The notes under the pieces were generated by a model. The model saw only the letters and a list, made by a program, of their open reading frames with translations, ran no database searches and had not been told where the DNA came from. Position numbers and translations under genes: made by a program. This document shows positions 10,110 through 19,933 of a stretch of 64,000 bases of DNA, piece by piece; position 1 is the first letter of the stretch, and each line of letters starts with the position of its first letter. Where the stretch lies: assembly GCF_014705705.1 (NCBI RefSeq), contig NZ_JACXLD010000008.1, positions 41,410 to 105,409 on the forward strand. Direction: 5' to 3'. The DNA comes from Spongiibacter pelagi. Lineage in GTDB: Bacteria; Pseudomonadota; Gammaproteobacteria; Pseudomonadales; Spongiibacteraceae.

Positions 10110-10157
10110 TATTTATAAACCAGACTATTTATAAATAAGCCTTTTTATAAATAAGAC
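10110..10157 (+). repeat. Three tandem 16-bp AT-rich repeats
   Basis: Three adjacent 16-bp units lie at 10110-10125, 10126-10141 and 10142-10157. Each contains TTTATAAA; the second and third share TTTATAAATAAG. They end about 17 bases before the start codon of the DUF2970 gene, with its GGAAAAGGA ribosome-binding region in between. The position suggests a promoter or regulator-binding array rather than random AT richness. The function is unknown. Confidence 0.75.
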
Positions 10158-10174
10158 TAGGAAAAGGACAAAGC

Positions 10175-10426
10175 ATGAACCAAGAACAAAAAAAAGATAG
10201 TGAATCCCAGACAGAACTAGAAAATAACACTGAAAAAACCGGCGCGCTGGCCACCGTGTTTAATGTTCTTTCCGCCGCTTTTGGGGTGCGCAGCAGCAAG
10301 CGCCGAGGTCAGGATTTTACCCAAGGTAAATTCCACACTTTCGCCATTACCGCGATTGGCTTTGTGATTATTTTTATCTTTACCGTATTTAGCGTCGTTA
10401 AATTCGTATTGAGTCAGGCCAGTTAA
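10175..10426 (+). CDS. DUF2970 small inner-membrane protein
   Basis: This 83-residue protein has a hydrophilic, glutamate- and asparagine-rich N terminus (residues 1-25). A core AAFGVRSSKRRGQDFTQGKF follows, and then one transmembrane helix near residues 57-79. The FGVRSSKRRxxDF pattern followed by a single helix is characteristic of DUF2970 proteins, which are widespread in gammaproteobacteria and have no assigned function. The N terminus should face the cytoplasm by the positive-inside rule. The start ATG has AGGAAAAGGA upstream. It follows metH by about 150 bases that contain tandem repeats. Confidence 0.8.
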   Translation: MNQEQKKDSESQTELENNTEKTGALATVFNVLSAAFGVRSSKRRGQDFTQGKFHTFAITAIGFVIIFIFTVFSVVKFVLSQAS

Positions 10427-10435
10427 CTCAAACGG

Positions 10436-12208
10436 CTAAAAAGGCCAAACCAGCGGCGTTATCAATACCGTTAACACACCCACTATCGCCGTTAACGGCA
10501 GGCCGATTTTCATAAAATCGGAAAACCGGTAATCACCGGGGCCATAAACCATCAGGTTAGTCTGGTAGCCAATCGGCGTAGCAAAGCAAGCCGATGCCGC
10601 CATCATCAAGGTCACCGCAAAAGGCGTAAAATCCACACCCAATTGCTGGCTCGCAGCCAAAGCGATAGGAAATACAATCACCGCTGCCGCCAAATTCGAA
10701 ATCACCGCAGAGAATAGCGTAGTCACCAAAAAGATCGCCGCCAAGCTGGCATAGGGCGAACTTGCCGCCGAGCCCACCAACCAATGCGCTAACTCGTCGG
10801 CCGCCCCAGAACTCTGCAATGCCGAGCCCAAGGCAATGGAAGTGGCGATTACAATTAAGACCTGCCAATCCACACTGCTGCGTGCGTCATTAGCGCGAAT
10901 ACAGCCACTGAGCACCATAAAACCCGCAGCCAAAAATGCGGCTTTAAGCATACTCAAAAAGCCAAAAGCGACGGCAAATACCATACCCAACATAATAAGT
11001 GCGGCGCGCAAGCGGTGTTCATGACGAACGGGACGGGAGTTTTCGATTTCGCTAACCAGCAGAAAATCACGGGAATAGCGCTGCTTATTTAGAAAATCTT
11101 CGTGGGTCTCCAGCAATAAGGTATCGCCCGGCTCTAACTCAATATCACCGATTTTGGATTTGATGTGCTGACCATTGCGCGAGACAGCAATAACCGCCGC
11201 TGAATAGGATTTGCGAAAGCCCATCTCGCGAATATTTTGCCCAAGGTAGGGAAAGTTGGTGGAGATAACCACCTCGACCAAACAACGCTCATGATTGCTG
11301 CGACCAAGTTTAAAGGCCTGATCCTCGGCCAAACGCAGGCCGTGAATGTTTTTCACATCCACTACCGAGCGCACATCTCCGGCAAACACCAAGCGGTCTC
11401 CGGCGGCCAAAATTTCGGTAGGCCGCACCGCCGTTAATATTCGATCACCGCGCACAATTTCCACTAGGAACATGCCGGGCAATTGACGCAGCCCGGCACT
11501 TTCAATGCTTTGCCCAATAACGGCGGAGTTGGCATCAACCAGCATTTCCACAATGTACTGTCGGGTATCTTCAAAGCGGTCGCCCTTGCTCATTTTGTTA
11601 GGCAACAAGCGTGGCGCCAATAACACGGTAAAAGCCAGTACCGCTAACACACAGGGAACGCCTACCCAGGCAAGGTCAAACATCGCCAATCCGGCACCGG
11701 CCTGTTGATCGACCAACATGCCGTTAATCACTAGGTTAGTACTGGTGCCTACAAGTGTACAGGTACCGCCGATAATGGCGGCATAACTCAGGGGAATCAT
11801 TAACTGTGAAACAGGTAGATTATTGCGCTTGGCCCAGTCGCGCACGGCCGGCACCAACATTGCCACAACCGGGGTGTTATTCAGCACGCTACTAAACAAG
11901 GCCACCGGCGTCATCAGCCGCAATTGCGCACCACGCACGGTACTGGGTCGCCCCAATATCCGGCTGGAAATCCAGCTAACGACCCCGGTTTCAGACAGGG
12001 CGCGGGCGACAATAAATAGCACTGCCACCGTGACCATGCCCTCATTACTCATTCCGGCCAGTGCCTGTTGCGGGCTTAATACATTGGCAAGCAACAGCAC
12101 CACCACGCCAGCACACAGAATTAAATCTGGCGGACGGCGACTAAACATCAAGCCCAGCAAGCAGCCGGCAATAACGAATAAGGTAATCCAAGCGTCTAGT
12201 GTGAGCAT
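10436..12208 (-). CDS. SLC13-family permease with two RCK_C domains
   Basis: This 590-residue inner-membrane transporter of the SLC13/CitM-like superfamily has two helical halves separated by a soluble region. The first half carries the NNTPVVAML and GTSTNLVINGM signatures; the second carries the repeats SNLAAAVIVFP and TPIGYQTNLMVYGPG. Between them (about residues 205-390) lie two TrkA_C/RCK_C ligand-binding domains, seen as two similar stretches ending in GDRLVFAG and GDTLLLET. This architecture is common in bacterial sulfate, dicarboxylate or divalent-anion sodium symporters. The substrate cannot be named. It starts six bases after the stop of the DHH phosphoesterase gene. Confidence 0.88.
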   Translation of the reverse strand: MLTLDAWITLFVIAGCLLGLMFSRRPPDLILCAGVVVLLLANVLSPQQALAGMSNEGMVTVAVLFIVARALSETGVVSWISSRILGRPSTVRGAQLRLMTPVALFSSVLNNTPVVAMLVPAVRDWAKRNNLPVSQLMIPLSYAAIIGGTCTLVGTSTNLVINGMLVDQQAGAGLAMFDLAWVGVPCVLAVLAFTVLLAPRLLPNKMSKGDRFEDTRQYIVEMLVDANSAVIGQSIESAGLRQLPGMFLVEIVRGDRILTAVRPTEILAAGDRLVFAGDVRSVVDVKNIHGLRLAEDQAFKLGRSNHERCLVEVVISTNFPYLGQNIREMGFRKSYSAAVIAVSRNGQHIKSKIGDIELEPGDTLLLETHEDFLNKQRYSRDFLLVSEIENSRPVRHEHRLRAALIMLGMVFAVAFGFLSMLKAAFLAAGFMVLSGCIRANDARSSVDWQVLIVIATSIALGSALQSSGAADELAHWLVGSAASSPYASLAAIFLVTTLFSAVISNLAAAVIVFPIALAASQQLGVDFTPFAVTLMMAASACFATPIGYQTNLMVYGPGDYRFSDFMKIGLPLTAIVGVLTVLITPLVWPF

Positions 12209-12214
12209 GGCAAT

Positions 12215-13186
12215 CTAGGCAGCCAGTTCCCGGTAAAAGCGATCAAAACGCTCGACAAAATTGGCCAACTGCTCGCCCGGCAAATCGTTGATACCGGCCG
12301 CCGCCGCACGACCACCGCCGGTGGGGAACTGACGGCAAAACTCGTCGGCCCCAACTTTATTCGACAGTGGCGCGCGAATGCTGATTAAGAAATTGCCATT
12401 GGCTTTTTCCGTTAGCACCGCGTGAGCACGATCTGGGCTGCCATTGGCCAAATCATTGCTGTAAACCCCACTCACCCTTCTCGCCCATGCCTCATTCGGC
12501 AGGATAAATACCGCTGAGGTTTCATTTTGATGGAGAGCCTGCAAGGCGGCAGCAGAGCCCATATCCGCCTCATACCCCTGCTCTAGCTGCGAGAAAACAC
12601 CCGCGCCATCGGCAATAAAGTCCAGCGGATTGTTATAGGAAAGCAGACGCTTAAAAAGCGCATCGGGTTTGAAATGAAGATCGTCTAAATCGGCGCCATA
12701 GCCGTTGTAGTTAAGATAGATGCCCAGCTTTTCGAGGGATTCCAACTCGGCTTCAGATAATGAAAGCGACTTGGCCACGGTAAACGCGCTCTGGCGTAAA
12801 TTATCGCCAAACGCCCCGACCACCGCCCACGCGGCAAACGCACCTTGCAAATGACCATTGACCAATAAGCTGGTGCAAACATCGGCGGCGGTATTAATTC
12901 GAGTCGTTAGTTTAGGGTGATCAGGAATATCGCCAGCGAAATGATGATCGACATAAAACACTTCGGCTCCAGCCGCCAATGCCGACTCAAGACCGCTACG
13001 ATTTTTATCGAGCGAGACATCTAAGACCGTGAGTTGATCACCCGCTTGTGCCTGTACACGGTTAAGCAAGTCGATATCCCGTTTAACGCCGGTCACTAAT
13101 TGACTGTCGCAGGGCTGCGCCAGTCGTAATTGCAATAGCGCACAAATGCCGTCGGCATCACCGTTAAACACATCGATAAAATTCAT
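12215..13186 (-). CDS. DHH-family phosphoesterase
   Basis: This 323-residue cytoplasmic protein has DHH-superfamily metal-binding motifs. Near the N terminus is NGDADGICAL (motif I), then VLDVS with the motif II aspartate, and VDHHF, the DHH signature, near residue 80. A GGGRAAAAGIN segment near the C terminus is the DHHA1-type substrate-binding motif. It is shorter than RecJ and lacks CBS domains, so it is closer to the NrnA-like or uncharacterised DHH group. The target (nanoRNA, cyclic dinucleotide or other phosphoester) is not clear. It is the first gene of a probable two-gene unit with the SLC13 transporter. Confidence 0.8.
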   Translation of the reverse strand: MNFIDVFNGDADGICALLQLRLAQPCDSQLVTGVKRDIDLLNRVQAQAGDQLTVLDVSLDKNRSGLESALAAGAEVFYVDHHFAGDIPDHPKLTTRINTAADVCTSLLVNGHLQGAFAAWAVVGAFGDNLRQSAFTVAKSLSLSEAELESLEKLGIYLNYNGYGADLDDLHFKPDALFKRLLSYNNPLDFIADGAGVFSQLEQGYEADMGSAAALQALHQNETSAVFILPNEAWARRVSGVYSNDLANGSPDRAHAVLTEKANGNFLISIRAPLSNKVGADEFCRQFPTGGGRAAAAGINDLPGEQLANFVERFDRFYRELAA

Positions 13187-13314
13187 CTTGCTCTCTATCT
13201 AATAAAAATCAATCTAACCAAGGCCAAAATAAGCCGAGGCTTAGCTGCTACCCGCAGTGTAATCAGATACTAGAGCGAAGTCTTTAACAAGTAAAACGGG
13301 AGATTATTATAAGC

Positions 13315-13335
13315 AGTATCTATTTTATAGATACT
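13315..13335. repeat. AT-rich perfect inverted repeat
   Basis: An 8-bp inverted repeat, AGTATCTA and TAGATACT, encloses a 5-nt loop in the 227-bp gap between pyrF and the DHH gene. It has no T-tract on either side, so it is more likely an operator-like site than a terminator. No function is assigned. Confidence 0.4.
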
Positions 13336-13413
13336 TAATTGCGGCCGTTTTCCATGAAATTGAGCAAGCAAATTAACTAGGAAAAAATAAGAAAAAAGCG
13401 TTCGGGAAAGATA

Positions 13414-14130
13414 TCAGGCGATACCCAGATCTTTATTAATTGCCGCCAACGCTGTTTGTGGATTTTCACTGCGGGTAATTGGGCGGCCAATCACCAAATA
13501 GCTACTGCCCAGTGCCATCGCATCCACTGGCGTCACAATTCGAGTCTGATCGTCGGCCGCGCTATTAGCGGGACGAATCCCCGGCGTCACCAGCAAGAAA
13601 TCAGGCCCAAGTTGCTCGCGCAACATGGCCGCTTCGCGAGCGGAACAAACCACACCATCCATACCGGATTTTTTTGCCAGTGTTGCCAATAACAACACCT
13701 GCTCCTCTGCCGTGCTCGCCGTTAATCCAAGAGTCGGCAGCTCACTGTCTGACATAGAAGTTAAAACGGTCACCGCAATCAGCAAGGGCGCTCGGTCACC
13801 AAATTCGTTTAAGGCTTCACGGGCGGCGCGCATCATTTTTTCACCGCCGCTGGCGTGAACATTAACCATCCACACCCCTAGCTCGGCAGCCACTCGCACG
13901 GCGGCAGCAACAGTATTGGGAATGTCGTGGAATTTCAGATCGAGAAAAACCTCAAAACCACGGGCTTGGATTTTGTTGAGGATTTCCGGGCCAAAGCGGG
14001 TATAAAGCTCTTTGCCGACTTTAAGACGGCACTGGCTCGGCTGTAGATTATCGAGTAAAGCATCCAATTCCGACAGGTTCGCCACATCTAAGGCAACCAA
14101 AACTGGAGAAGCGGTTACTGCATTCGTCAT
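13414..14130 (-). CDS. pyrF: Orotidine 5'-phosphate decarboxylase
   Basis: PyrF decarboxylates OMP to UMP, the last step of de novo pyrimidine synthesis. The protein has 238 residues. The [11 protein letters not shown] signature holds the catalytic Lys-Asp pair, KVGKELY lies near residue 38, and VTPGIRPA with a later IGRPI forms the phosphate-binding loop. The length is standard. It lies directly behind lapB, four bases apart, an arrangement conserved in E. coli and Pseudomonas. It is the last gene of the long leftward block; a T-rich stretch follows the stop without a clear hairpin. Confidence 0.96.
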   Translation of the reverse strand: MTNAVTASPVLVALDVANLSELDALLDNLQPSQCRLKVGKELYTRFGPEILNKIQARGFEVFLDLKFHDIPNTVAAAVRVAAELGVWMVNVHASGGEKMMRAAREALNEFGDRAPLLIAVTVLTSMSDSELPTLGLTASTAEEQVLLLATLAKKSGMDGVVCSAREAAMLREQLGPDFLLVTPGIRPANSAADDQTRIVTPVDAMALGSSYLVIGRPITRSENPQTALAAINKDLGIA

Positions 14131-14133
14131 TGA

Positions 14134-15330
14134 TTAATCACCCTGTTTTCCTCGAATCGGCGCAATGGTACCCCACTCTTCACAGCCGGGACACTGCCAA
14201 TGCAATTTCTGGCCGGAAAAACCGCAATGGGCGCAGCGGTAACTCGGTTTATCTTTCTCAATTTCCAAAACGGCCTTAGACAAGGCCAAGCGATCCGCCA
14301 CCGCAAGATTCGGAAATGCCGTCAGCAATTTCACCGTTGGACGTCGATACAACGCCTCTTGAAAATAGGCTGAGGCGGAAGACTCCAAGCCCAACTGCAA
14401 ACGTTGATTGATAATTTCTTGATGCAGGCTGCTACTCGCTACTTGCTCAGCCAGACCTTCTAGCGCTGACAGATAATGTTCCGGCGTTGAAAGCCGAGTG
14501 AAAGCATCTCGGTAGAGTGGCAAGATTTCACGCAAATAATCCGACCGACCGATCATCAACTGATGTAGCTGATTGAGCGTGGCCTGCGGCGCACTGTAAA
14601 GGGTTTGTCGGGCCAGTAGCAAACTGGCCCGGATATTATTCGGGTCGGCTTCTTGAGCGCCTTTCAAATACTCATCGAAGCGCTCCATATCGCCACCGCC
14701 TAGGGCCGATTCTGCAAGTTCGCAGAAGTAATGGCTGATTTTGCGTTGAGTTCGAGAGACTTGAGAACTGGAAGATTGAGGCTTGGCTCCCGTTTTGGCC
14801 GGCACACTCGAACTGGTATTTTTGCGCTGCCGAGCCACAGCAATGGCTTTTTCCCAGTCCTTTTCCGCTTGGTAGATATGCTGCAAACGCTCTAAAACGG
14901 GTTCGCGCAAGCGCAGCGTATTCTCCAGCAAATCCAATAACTGAATCTCTGCACGGTCTAACAGGCCTGCAGAAATATAGTCTTCAGCCAGTGCGAAATG
15001 CACTTCTTCTAAGGCATCCGCTTCGAGGGATTCAGACGCGAGTAAATTTTGGTGAATGCGGGTAGCCCCTTCAATCTCGCCTTTTTCACGCAGTAACTTC
15101 GCCAATGACAGATGAGTGGGCAAGGTATCGATATTGATCGGCAGGTTATGAATCACCGCCATAACTGCGGGGCCGGGCTCTTCGCTAAATAAAAAGCTCA
15201 AGTCTTGATAGAAATTAGGCGGTTCATTGCGACCAAACCAAACATGCGGCCAGCGCCAAAAGCGCCCCATTATCCAACCCGCTATTACCGCCGCAAGCGT
15301 CAGAGCGAAAGCTGAACTCAGATCTAACAT
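14134..15330 (-). CDS. lapB: Lipopolysaccharide assembly protein LapB
   Basis: LapB (YciM) anchors FtsH-dependent control of LpxC and so balances LPS synthesis. An N-terminal transmembrane helix (about residues 5-20) and a juxtamembrane WRWPHVWFGR stretch come first. A long helical TPR array (about 60-345) follows. The C-terminal rubredoxin-like metal site has Cys366, Cys369, Cys380 and Cys383. Length, 398 residues, is close to the E. coli protein. A serine- and glutamine-rich linker near residue 175 is longer than usual. The start overlaps the lapA stop in a TGATG arrangement, which implies translational coupling. Confidence 0.95.
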   Translation of the reverse strand: MLDLSSAFALTLAAVIAGWIMGRFWRWPHVWFGRNEPPNFYQDLSFLFSEEPGPAVMAVIHNLPINIDTLPTHLSLAKLLREKGEIEGATRIHQNLLASESLEADALEEVHFALAEDYISAGLLDRAEIQLLDLLENTLRLREPVLERLQHIYQAEKDWEKAIAVARQRKNTSSSVPAKTGAKPQSSSSQVSRTQRKISHYFCELAESALGGGDMERFDEYLKGAQEADPNNIRASLLLARQTLYSAPQATLNQLHQLMIGRSDYLREILPLYRDAFTRLSTPEHYLSALEGLAEQVASSSLHQEIINQRLQLGLESSASAYFQEALYRRPTVKLLTAFPNLAVADRLALSKAVLEIEKDKPSYRCAHCGFSGQKLHWQCPGCEEWGTIAPIRGKQGD

Positions 15331-15620
15331 CAGCTTGCTTCTGAGCGGGGTTCGGCGCGAGATTCAAGCTTTTTAAGACGTTGCTGGAGCTTAAAGCGGC
15401 TGGCACGCAGACGAAACAGTGCCACCGAAGCCGATGCCATGCCCAACAAACCGCCGACAAAAAAAGTCAGAATTAACCACAGCGAAAGCCGCTGCTCGGG
15501 CAACTGAACTAACAGCAAATCGAGGGAAACCGGGGTGTCATTGGCAATACTGAAAAGTAAGCCAAAAGCCAATACAGCGATGAGTATCAGCAAAGTCAGC
15601 AAAGAACGCAGACGGCGCAT
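15330..15620 (-). CDS. lapA: Lipopolysaccharide assembly protein LapA
   Basis: This 96-residue inner-membrane protein has two predicted transmembrane helices, about residues 5-27 and 44-67, and a basic coiled-coil tail, RLRASRFKLQQRLKKLESR. This matches the LapA (YciS, DUF1049) domain, the partner of LapB in LPS assembly control. It sits between ihfB and lapB as in Pseudomonas. It is cotranscribed and translationally coupled with lapB. Confidence 0.93.
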   Translation of the reverse strand: MRRLRSLLTLLILIAVLAFGLLFSIANDTPVSLDLLLVQLPEQRLSLWLILTFFVGGLLGMASASVALFRLRASRFKLQQRLKKLESRAEPRSEAS

Positions 15621-15674
15621 GGGAAGGTAATCCTAAAACAATCGAAACGCTAGCGCGTTGAATTCATCCATGAA

Positions 15675-15986
15675 TCAGTTGAGTTTCCGATTCAGCTCTT
15701 CTTCCAAGCTCTGATTAACGCGCTCACGCAGCTCTTTTCCGGGCTTGAAATGAGGCACATATTTACCGGGCAACTCAACGGTATCGCCGGTTTTGGGATT
15801 GCGGCCCACACGGGGTTCGCGATAGTGAAGCGAGAAACTGCCAAAACCACGAATCTCGATCCGGCTACCTGTAGCCAGTACCTGAGACATGTGTTCAATC
15901 ATGGTTTTTACGGCGAGCTCAATATCCTTATGAGACAGTTGCGGCTGGCGCTCAGCAATCAACTCGATCAGTTCGGATTTGGTCAT
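15675..15986 (-). CDS. ihfB: Integration host factor subunit beta
   Basis: This 103-residue nucleoid protein is of the HU/IHF family. It begins [11 protein letters not shown] and has the IHF-beta motif [22 protein letters not shown]. That motif contains the beta-arm that intercalates at a DNA bend, with the RNPKTG tip. It partners with IhfA, which is not in this window. It lies downstream of rpsA, as in most gammaproteobacteria. The upstream minus strand has two A-tracts (about 16007-16013 and 16027-16040), which suggests a promoter of its own in addition to read-through from rpsA. Confidence 0.96.
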   Translation of the reverse strand: MTKSELIELIAERQPQLSHKDIELAVKTMIEHMSQVLATGSRIEIRGFGSFSLHYREPRVGRNPKTGDTVELPGKYVPHFKPGKELRERVNQSLEEELNRKLN

Positions 15987-16050
15987 CGGGAATTCCCATT
16001 GAGTCTTTTTTGCCCTAGCTTAACATTTTTTTTCTTTTTTGCCAGTGGCT

Positions 16051-16110
16051 TACGACTGCCCCGGGAACAGGGCAGTCGTAAAATCGCGAACTGTGATTAG
16101 TCGCGATTTT
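16051..16110 (-). terminator. Two stem-loops at the rpsA 3' end
   Basis: Two perfect inverted repeats stand in tandem. One, with 10-bp arms AAAATCGCGA/TCGCGATTTT (16080-16110), spans the rpsA stop codon and is followed by a short TTTT on the minus strand. The other has 11-bp arms (16051-16061 and 16070-16080) but A-rich, not T-rich, sequence beyond it. They may attenuate transcription or protect the rpsA 3' end ahead of ihfB. Confidence 0.55.
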
Positions 16111-17773
16111 CCATTTGTGCCTTGATCAGGTCACCAATGGTAGTAGCGTTAGCTTCTGCTTGGTTTTCACGCAGTGCTTTAACCGCTTCTTTCTCATCGT
16201 CCTTGTCTTTGGCCTTGATAGACAGACCCAGTGCGCGGTTTTTGCGATCTACAGAGATCACTTTAACTTCAACACTGTCGCCTTCTTTCAGGACATTGCG
16301 TGCATCTTCAACTTTCTCGAGGCTGATTTCAGACGCTTTCAGTACGCCCTCTACTTCCTCGGCCAGAGTGATGATTGCCGCTTTAGCATCAACTTCTTTA
16401 ACAGTACCGGTTACAACACTGCCTTTGTCGTTGATAGACACGTAGTTTGAGAACGGATCGTCTTCCAGTTGCTTGATGCCCAGAGAGATGCGCTCACGCT
16501 CAGGATCGATAGACAGGATTACAGTCTCAATCTCGTCACCTTTCTTGAACTTGCGTACGGCTTCTTCGCCAGCTTCGTTCCAAGAGATGTCTGACAGGTG
16601 AACCAGACCGTCGATGTTGCCGTCCAGACCGATGAAGATACCGAAGTCAGTGATAGACTTGATAGCACCGCTGATCTTGTCGCCCTTGGTGAATTGTGAA
16701 CCGAAAGCATCCCATGGGTTTTGCTGACACTGCTTGATACCCAGAGAAATACGACGACGCTCTTCGTCGATGTCCAGAATCATCACTTCCACTTCGTCGC
16801 CCAGTTGTACGACTTTAGATGGGTGGATGTTCTTGTTGGTCCAATCCATTTCAGAAACGTGAACCAGACCTTCAACGCCCTCTTCAATTTCAGCAAAGCA
16901 GCCGTAATCGGTCAGGTTGGTGATAGTCGCTTTCACGCGGCTGTTTTCTGGGTAACGCGCTTTGATAGCAACCCATGGATCTTCACCCAGTTGTTTCAGA
17001 CCCAGAGAAACGCGGTTGCGCTCACGGTCAAACTTCAGGATGCGCACGTCGATTTCATCGCCAACATTGACGATTTCGCTTGGGTGCTTGATGCGCTTCC
17101 AAGCCATGTCGGTGATGTGCAGCAGGCCGTCGATACCACCCAGATCTACGAATGCACCGTAGTCGGTCAGGTTCTTAACGATACCTTTAACAACCATACC
17201 TTCTTGCAGAGAGGCCAGCAGCGCATCGCGCTCTTCGCTGTTTACGCTCTCCAGTACGGCACGACGAGAAACAACAACGTTGTTGCGCTTCTGGTCCAGC
17301 TTGATAACTTTGAATTCCAGCTCTTTGCCTTCCAGGTGAAGGGTGTCGCGCACAGGGCGAACATCAACCAGAGAGCCTGGCAGGAATGCGCGAATGCTGT
17401 TGATATCAACGGTGAAACCGCCTTTAACTTTGCCGTTAATGATACCGACAACGGTTTCTTCGGCTTCGTGAGCCGCTTCCAGAGCAGTCCACGCCTCAGC
17501 ACGCTTGGCTTTTTCGCGGGACAATTTGGTCTCACCGAAACCGTCTTCTACGGATTCCAGTGCTACCTGAACTTCGTCGCCAATTTGCAGAGTGAATTCA
17601 CCACCTTCTGCAACAAACTGGTCACGTGGAATCACGCCTTCTGATTTCAAACCGGCGTGTACAGTAACCCAGTCGCTATCGATGTCGATGATTACGCCGG
17701 TTACGATTGAACCGGGTTTCATATCGATGGTTTTTAGGCTTTCTTCAAACAGTTCAGCAAAGCTTTCGCTCAT
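16097..17773 (-). CDS. rpsA: 30S ribosomal protein S1
   Basis: S1 binds mRNA and helps its docking on the 30S subunit. The 558-residue protein has six S1 OB-fold repeats; motifs such as [41 protein letters not shown] and [21 protein letters not shown] mark repeats 3-5. The first two repeats bind the ribosome and the others bind RNA. The start ATG lacks a good Shine-Dalgarno sequence (only a weak GAAGA), as is usual for rpsA. The leader instead carries hairpins. It lies between cmk and ihfB, the standard order. Confidence 0.97.
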   Translation of the reverse strand: MSESFAELFEESLKTIDMKPGSIVTGVIIDIDSDWVTVHAGLKSEGVIPRDQFVAEGGEFTLQIGDEVQVALESVEDGFGETKLSREKAKRAEAWTALEAAHEAEETVVGIINGKVKGGFTVDINSIRAFLPGSLVDVRPVRDTLHLEGKELEFKVIKLDQKRNNVVVSRRAVLESVNSEERDALLASLQEGMVVKGIVKNLTDYGAFVDLGGIDGLLHITDMAWKRIKHPSEIVNVGDEIDVRILKFDRERNRVSLGLKQLGEDPWVAIKARYPENSRVKATITNLTDYGCFAEIEEGVEGLVHVSEMDWTNKNIHPSKVVQLGDEVEVMILDIDEERRRISLGIKQCQQNPWDAFGSQFTKGDKISGAIKSITDFGIFIGLDGNIDGLVHLSDISWNEAGEEAVRKFKKGDEIETVILSIDPERERISLGIKQLEDDPFSNYVSINDKGSVVTGTVKEVDAKAAIITLAEEVEGVLKASEISLEKVEDARNVLKEGDSVEVKVISVDRKNRALGLSIKAKDKDDEKEAVKALRENQAEANATTIGDLIKAQMENRD

Positions 17774-17788
17774 TCTTCATACCTGTAT

Positions 17789-17873
17789 GTGGCTTTAGCC
17801 ACGTTTCGCCGCATTTCCAGCCAATGCGGGTCAGTTTAAATAGCCCATTCGGCAGCCAGCTGGCTTACTGCCG
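17789..17873 (-). promoter_or_regulatory. rpsA leader with three stem-loops
   Basis: In the cmk-rpsA gap the minus strand can form three hairpins. GTGGCT/AGCCAC lies next to the start (17789-17802). CCGCATT/AATGCGG (17809-17829) has a GGCTGGA loop. CGGCAG/CTGCCG (17850-17873) has a palindromic interior. E. coli rpsA has a comparable hairpin leader without a strong Shine-Dalgarno site and is autoregulated by S1. Extension of that mechanism to this gene is inference. Confidence 0.5.
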
Positions 17874-17910
17874 ATCAGACACGTAAATAAAGAAACAGTA
17901 TGTAGATTGA

Positions 17911-18615
17911 TTAGAGGCTTAAGCGTTTTTTGGCTAGCGCCAGTACTTGCTCAAACACTTCATCAATCCCGAGGGCGGTACTATCGAGCTGTATCGCATC
18001 ATCCGCCGGCTTGAGCGGCGCCAACTCACGTTCTGAGTCACGCTTATCCCGAGCCTGGATATCCTCTAAAAGGGCGGCGAGGGTAACACTTTCACCCTTA
18101 TCTTTCAACTGCTTGAAGCGCCGCTCCGCGCGAGCCTCGGCACTGGCGGTGAGAAATATCTTTAGTGGGGCATTTGGGAACACTACCGTGCCCATATCGC
18201 GACCATCGGCAACCAAGCCCGGCGCTTGCGCGAAATCTCGTTGACGACCCAACAAGGCGGCACGAACTTCAGCCAAAACCGCTACTTGTGAAGCCAAACT
18301 ACCGGTTTCTTCGGTACGCAACACCGCGCTGACATCGTCGCCATCCAATAGCACTCGGGTGGGCTGCCCCTCTTCTCCCGGCACAAAGCGCACATCGAGA
18401 TTGGCGGCCAGCTCGGCAACGGCCAATTCATTATCCAGCGCAATACCACGGCGATGCGCCGCTAGGCCGGTTAGGCGGTATAAGGCACCGCTATCTAAGA
18501 GATGCCAAGCCAATTGTTTAGCCAGCTTTTGGCAAAGGGTTCCCTTACCGGAGCCACTGGGGCCATCAATGGCGATAACCGCCGCAGGGGCTGGCTCAGA
18601 CATCCAGGTCGACAC
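17911..18615 (-). CDS. cmk: Cytidylate kinase
   Basis: Cmk phosphorylates CMP and dCMP. The P-loop [13 protein letters not shown] lies near residue 14, [22 protein letters not shown] in the middle, and a basic lid region [11 protein letters not shown] follows. Length is 234 residues from a GTG at 18615, whose first base is the last base of the aroA stop codon. A second start, ATG at 18603, would remove four residues and is equally possible. The tight junction with aroA fits the conserved aroA-cmk-rpsA unit. Confidence 0.95.
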   Translation of the reverse strand: MSTWMSEPAPAAVIAIDGPSGSGKGTLCQKLAKQLAWHLLDSGALYRLTGLAAHRRGIALDNELAVAELAANLDVRFVPGEEGQPTRVLLDGDDVSAVLRTEETGSLASQVAVLAEVRAALLGRQRDFAQAPGLVADGRDMGTVVFPNAPLKIFLTASAEARAERRFKQLKDKGESVTLAALLEDIQARDKRDSERELAPLKPADDAIQLDSTALGIDEVFEQVLALAKKRLSL

Positions 18616-19922
18616 TAGACATTCTCCATAACTTTAATATTCATTCCTAAGCCATTAGAAAGACTAACAAAATTAGGGAATGAAGTTGCCACGTTATCGC
18701 ACTCCAAAATGCGAATATCGGCATTGGCGCGCAGCGATGCCACCGAGAATGACATGGCAATACGATGGTCGTGATGACTATCAATCACGCCGCCACCCAT
18801 CTGGCCGCCCTCAATAATAATGCCATCAGGGGTCGGCTCAGCCTTGATTCCCAAGGTAGCCAAACCATCCGCCATCACTTGAATTCGGTCACTTTCCTTA
18901 ACCCGCAATTCCTCGGCACCACGCAAAATGGTGGTACCCTCGGCGCAGGCCGCCGCCACAAACAGCACAGGAAACTCATCAATCGCCAGCGGCACTTGAT
19001 CCTCTGGAATTTCGATCCCTTTCAACGGCGCGTATTGAACCCGAATATCCGCCACCGGCTCACCACCCACTTCGCGCTCATTGAGCACCTCGAGATTGGC
19101 GCCCATCTCACGCAGGATATTAATCACGCCGATACGGGTTGGGTTGATGCCGACATGCTCAAGAGTGATATCCGCAGCCGGGGTAATGCTGGCCGCGACC
19201 ATAAAAAATGCCGCCGACGAAATATCCGCAGGTACATCAATATGCTGGGCGCTTAAACGACCACCGCCACTTAAGCTGGCTACTGCGCCATCGACTGCGA
19301 CATCGTAACCAAAACCGCGCAACATCCGCTCGCTGTGATCCCTCGTTGGCGCAGGCTCAGTGGTACGGGTTTCGCCTTCAGCGTAAATACCTGCCAACAA
19401 GACACAGGATTTCACCTGTGCACTCGCCATAGGCAGCACGTAATCAATACCTTTTAGCTTTTGACCGCCGCGCAGGGTTAGCGGTGGACGACCACCCTCC
19501 CCGGTTTCAACCACAGCGCCCATTTCCCGCAATGGCACGGCTACGCGCTCCATCGGACGCTTGCTGAGCGACACGTCCCCGGTCATGGTGACATCAAATG
19601 CTTGCCCTGCCAGCAGACCTGCCAATAAGCGCATCGAGGTGCCTGAGTTACCCACATACAGCTCACCCTTGGGGGCCTGCAGACCATCGCGACCCACACC
19701 GTGAATCACGACGCGACCGTTTTCCGGGCCTTCTATCTGTACACCCATCGCTTGAAAGGCTTTCAGGGTAGAGAGCGCATCTTCACCTTCTAAAAAACCA
19801 TCAACCGTAGTAACACCATCGGCAATGGCGCCCAGCATAATGGAGCGGTGAGAAATGGATTTATCGCCGGGAACACGAACGCGACCGCGCAGGCTCCCAC
19901 CGGGTTGTGCTAGAAATTCCAC
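18615..19922 (-). CDS. aroA: 3-phosphoshikimate 1-carboxyvinyltransferase (EPSP synthase)
   Basis: AroA joins phosphoenolpyruvate to shikimate 3-phosphate. The 435-residue protein has the two-domain EPSP synthase fold. It starts with [18 protein letters not shown], has the [15 protein letters not shown] motif, [10 protein letters not shown], and [17 protein letters not shown] near the C terminus. The variant is Bacillus/Pseudomonas-like (class II-like: [16 protein letters not shown]) rather than E. coli-like. In P. aeruginosa the equivalent is fused to TyrA; here tyrA is a separate gene ending 11 bases upstream. Confidence 0.96.
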   Translation of the reverse strand: MEFLAQPGGSLRGRVRVPGDKSISHRSIMLGAIADGVTTVDGFLEGEDALSTLKAFQAMGVQIEGPENGRVVIHGVGRDGLQAPKGELYVGNSGTSMRLLAGLLAGQAFDVTMTGDVSLSKRPMERVAVPLREMGAVVETGEGGRPPLTLRGGQKLKGIDYVLPMASAQVKSCVLLAGIYAEGETRTTEPAPTRDHSERMLRGFGYDVAVDGAVASLSGGGRLSAQHIDVPADISSAAFFMVAASITPAADITLEHVGINPTRIGVINILREMGANLEVLNEREVGGEPVADIRVQYAPLKGIEIPEDQVPLAIDEFPVLFVAAACAEGTTILRGAEELRVKESDRIQVMADGLATLGIKAEPTPDGIIIEGGQMGGGVIDSHHDHRIAMSFSVASLRANADIRILECDNVATSFPNFVSLSNGLGMNIKVMENV

Positions 19923-19933
19923 AATAAGTTCTC

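Noticed and set aside
16721..17644. Long open frame on the plus strand opposite rpsA (307 codons), and a similar one opposite serC
   Set aside because: They mirror S1 and SerC codons and give low-complexity proteins without family features; the minus-strand genes are certain.
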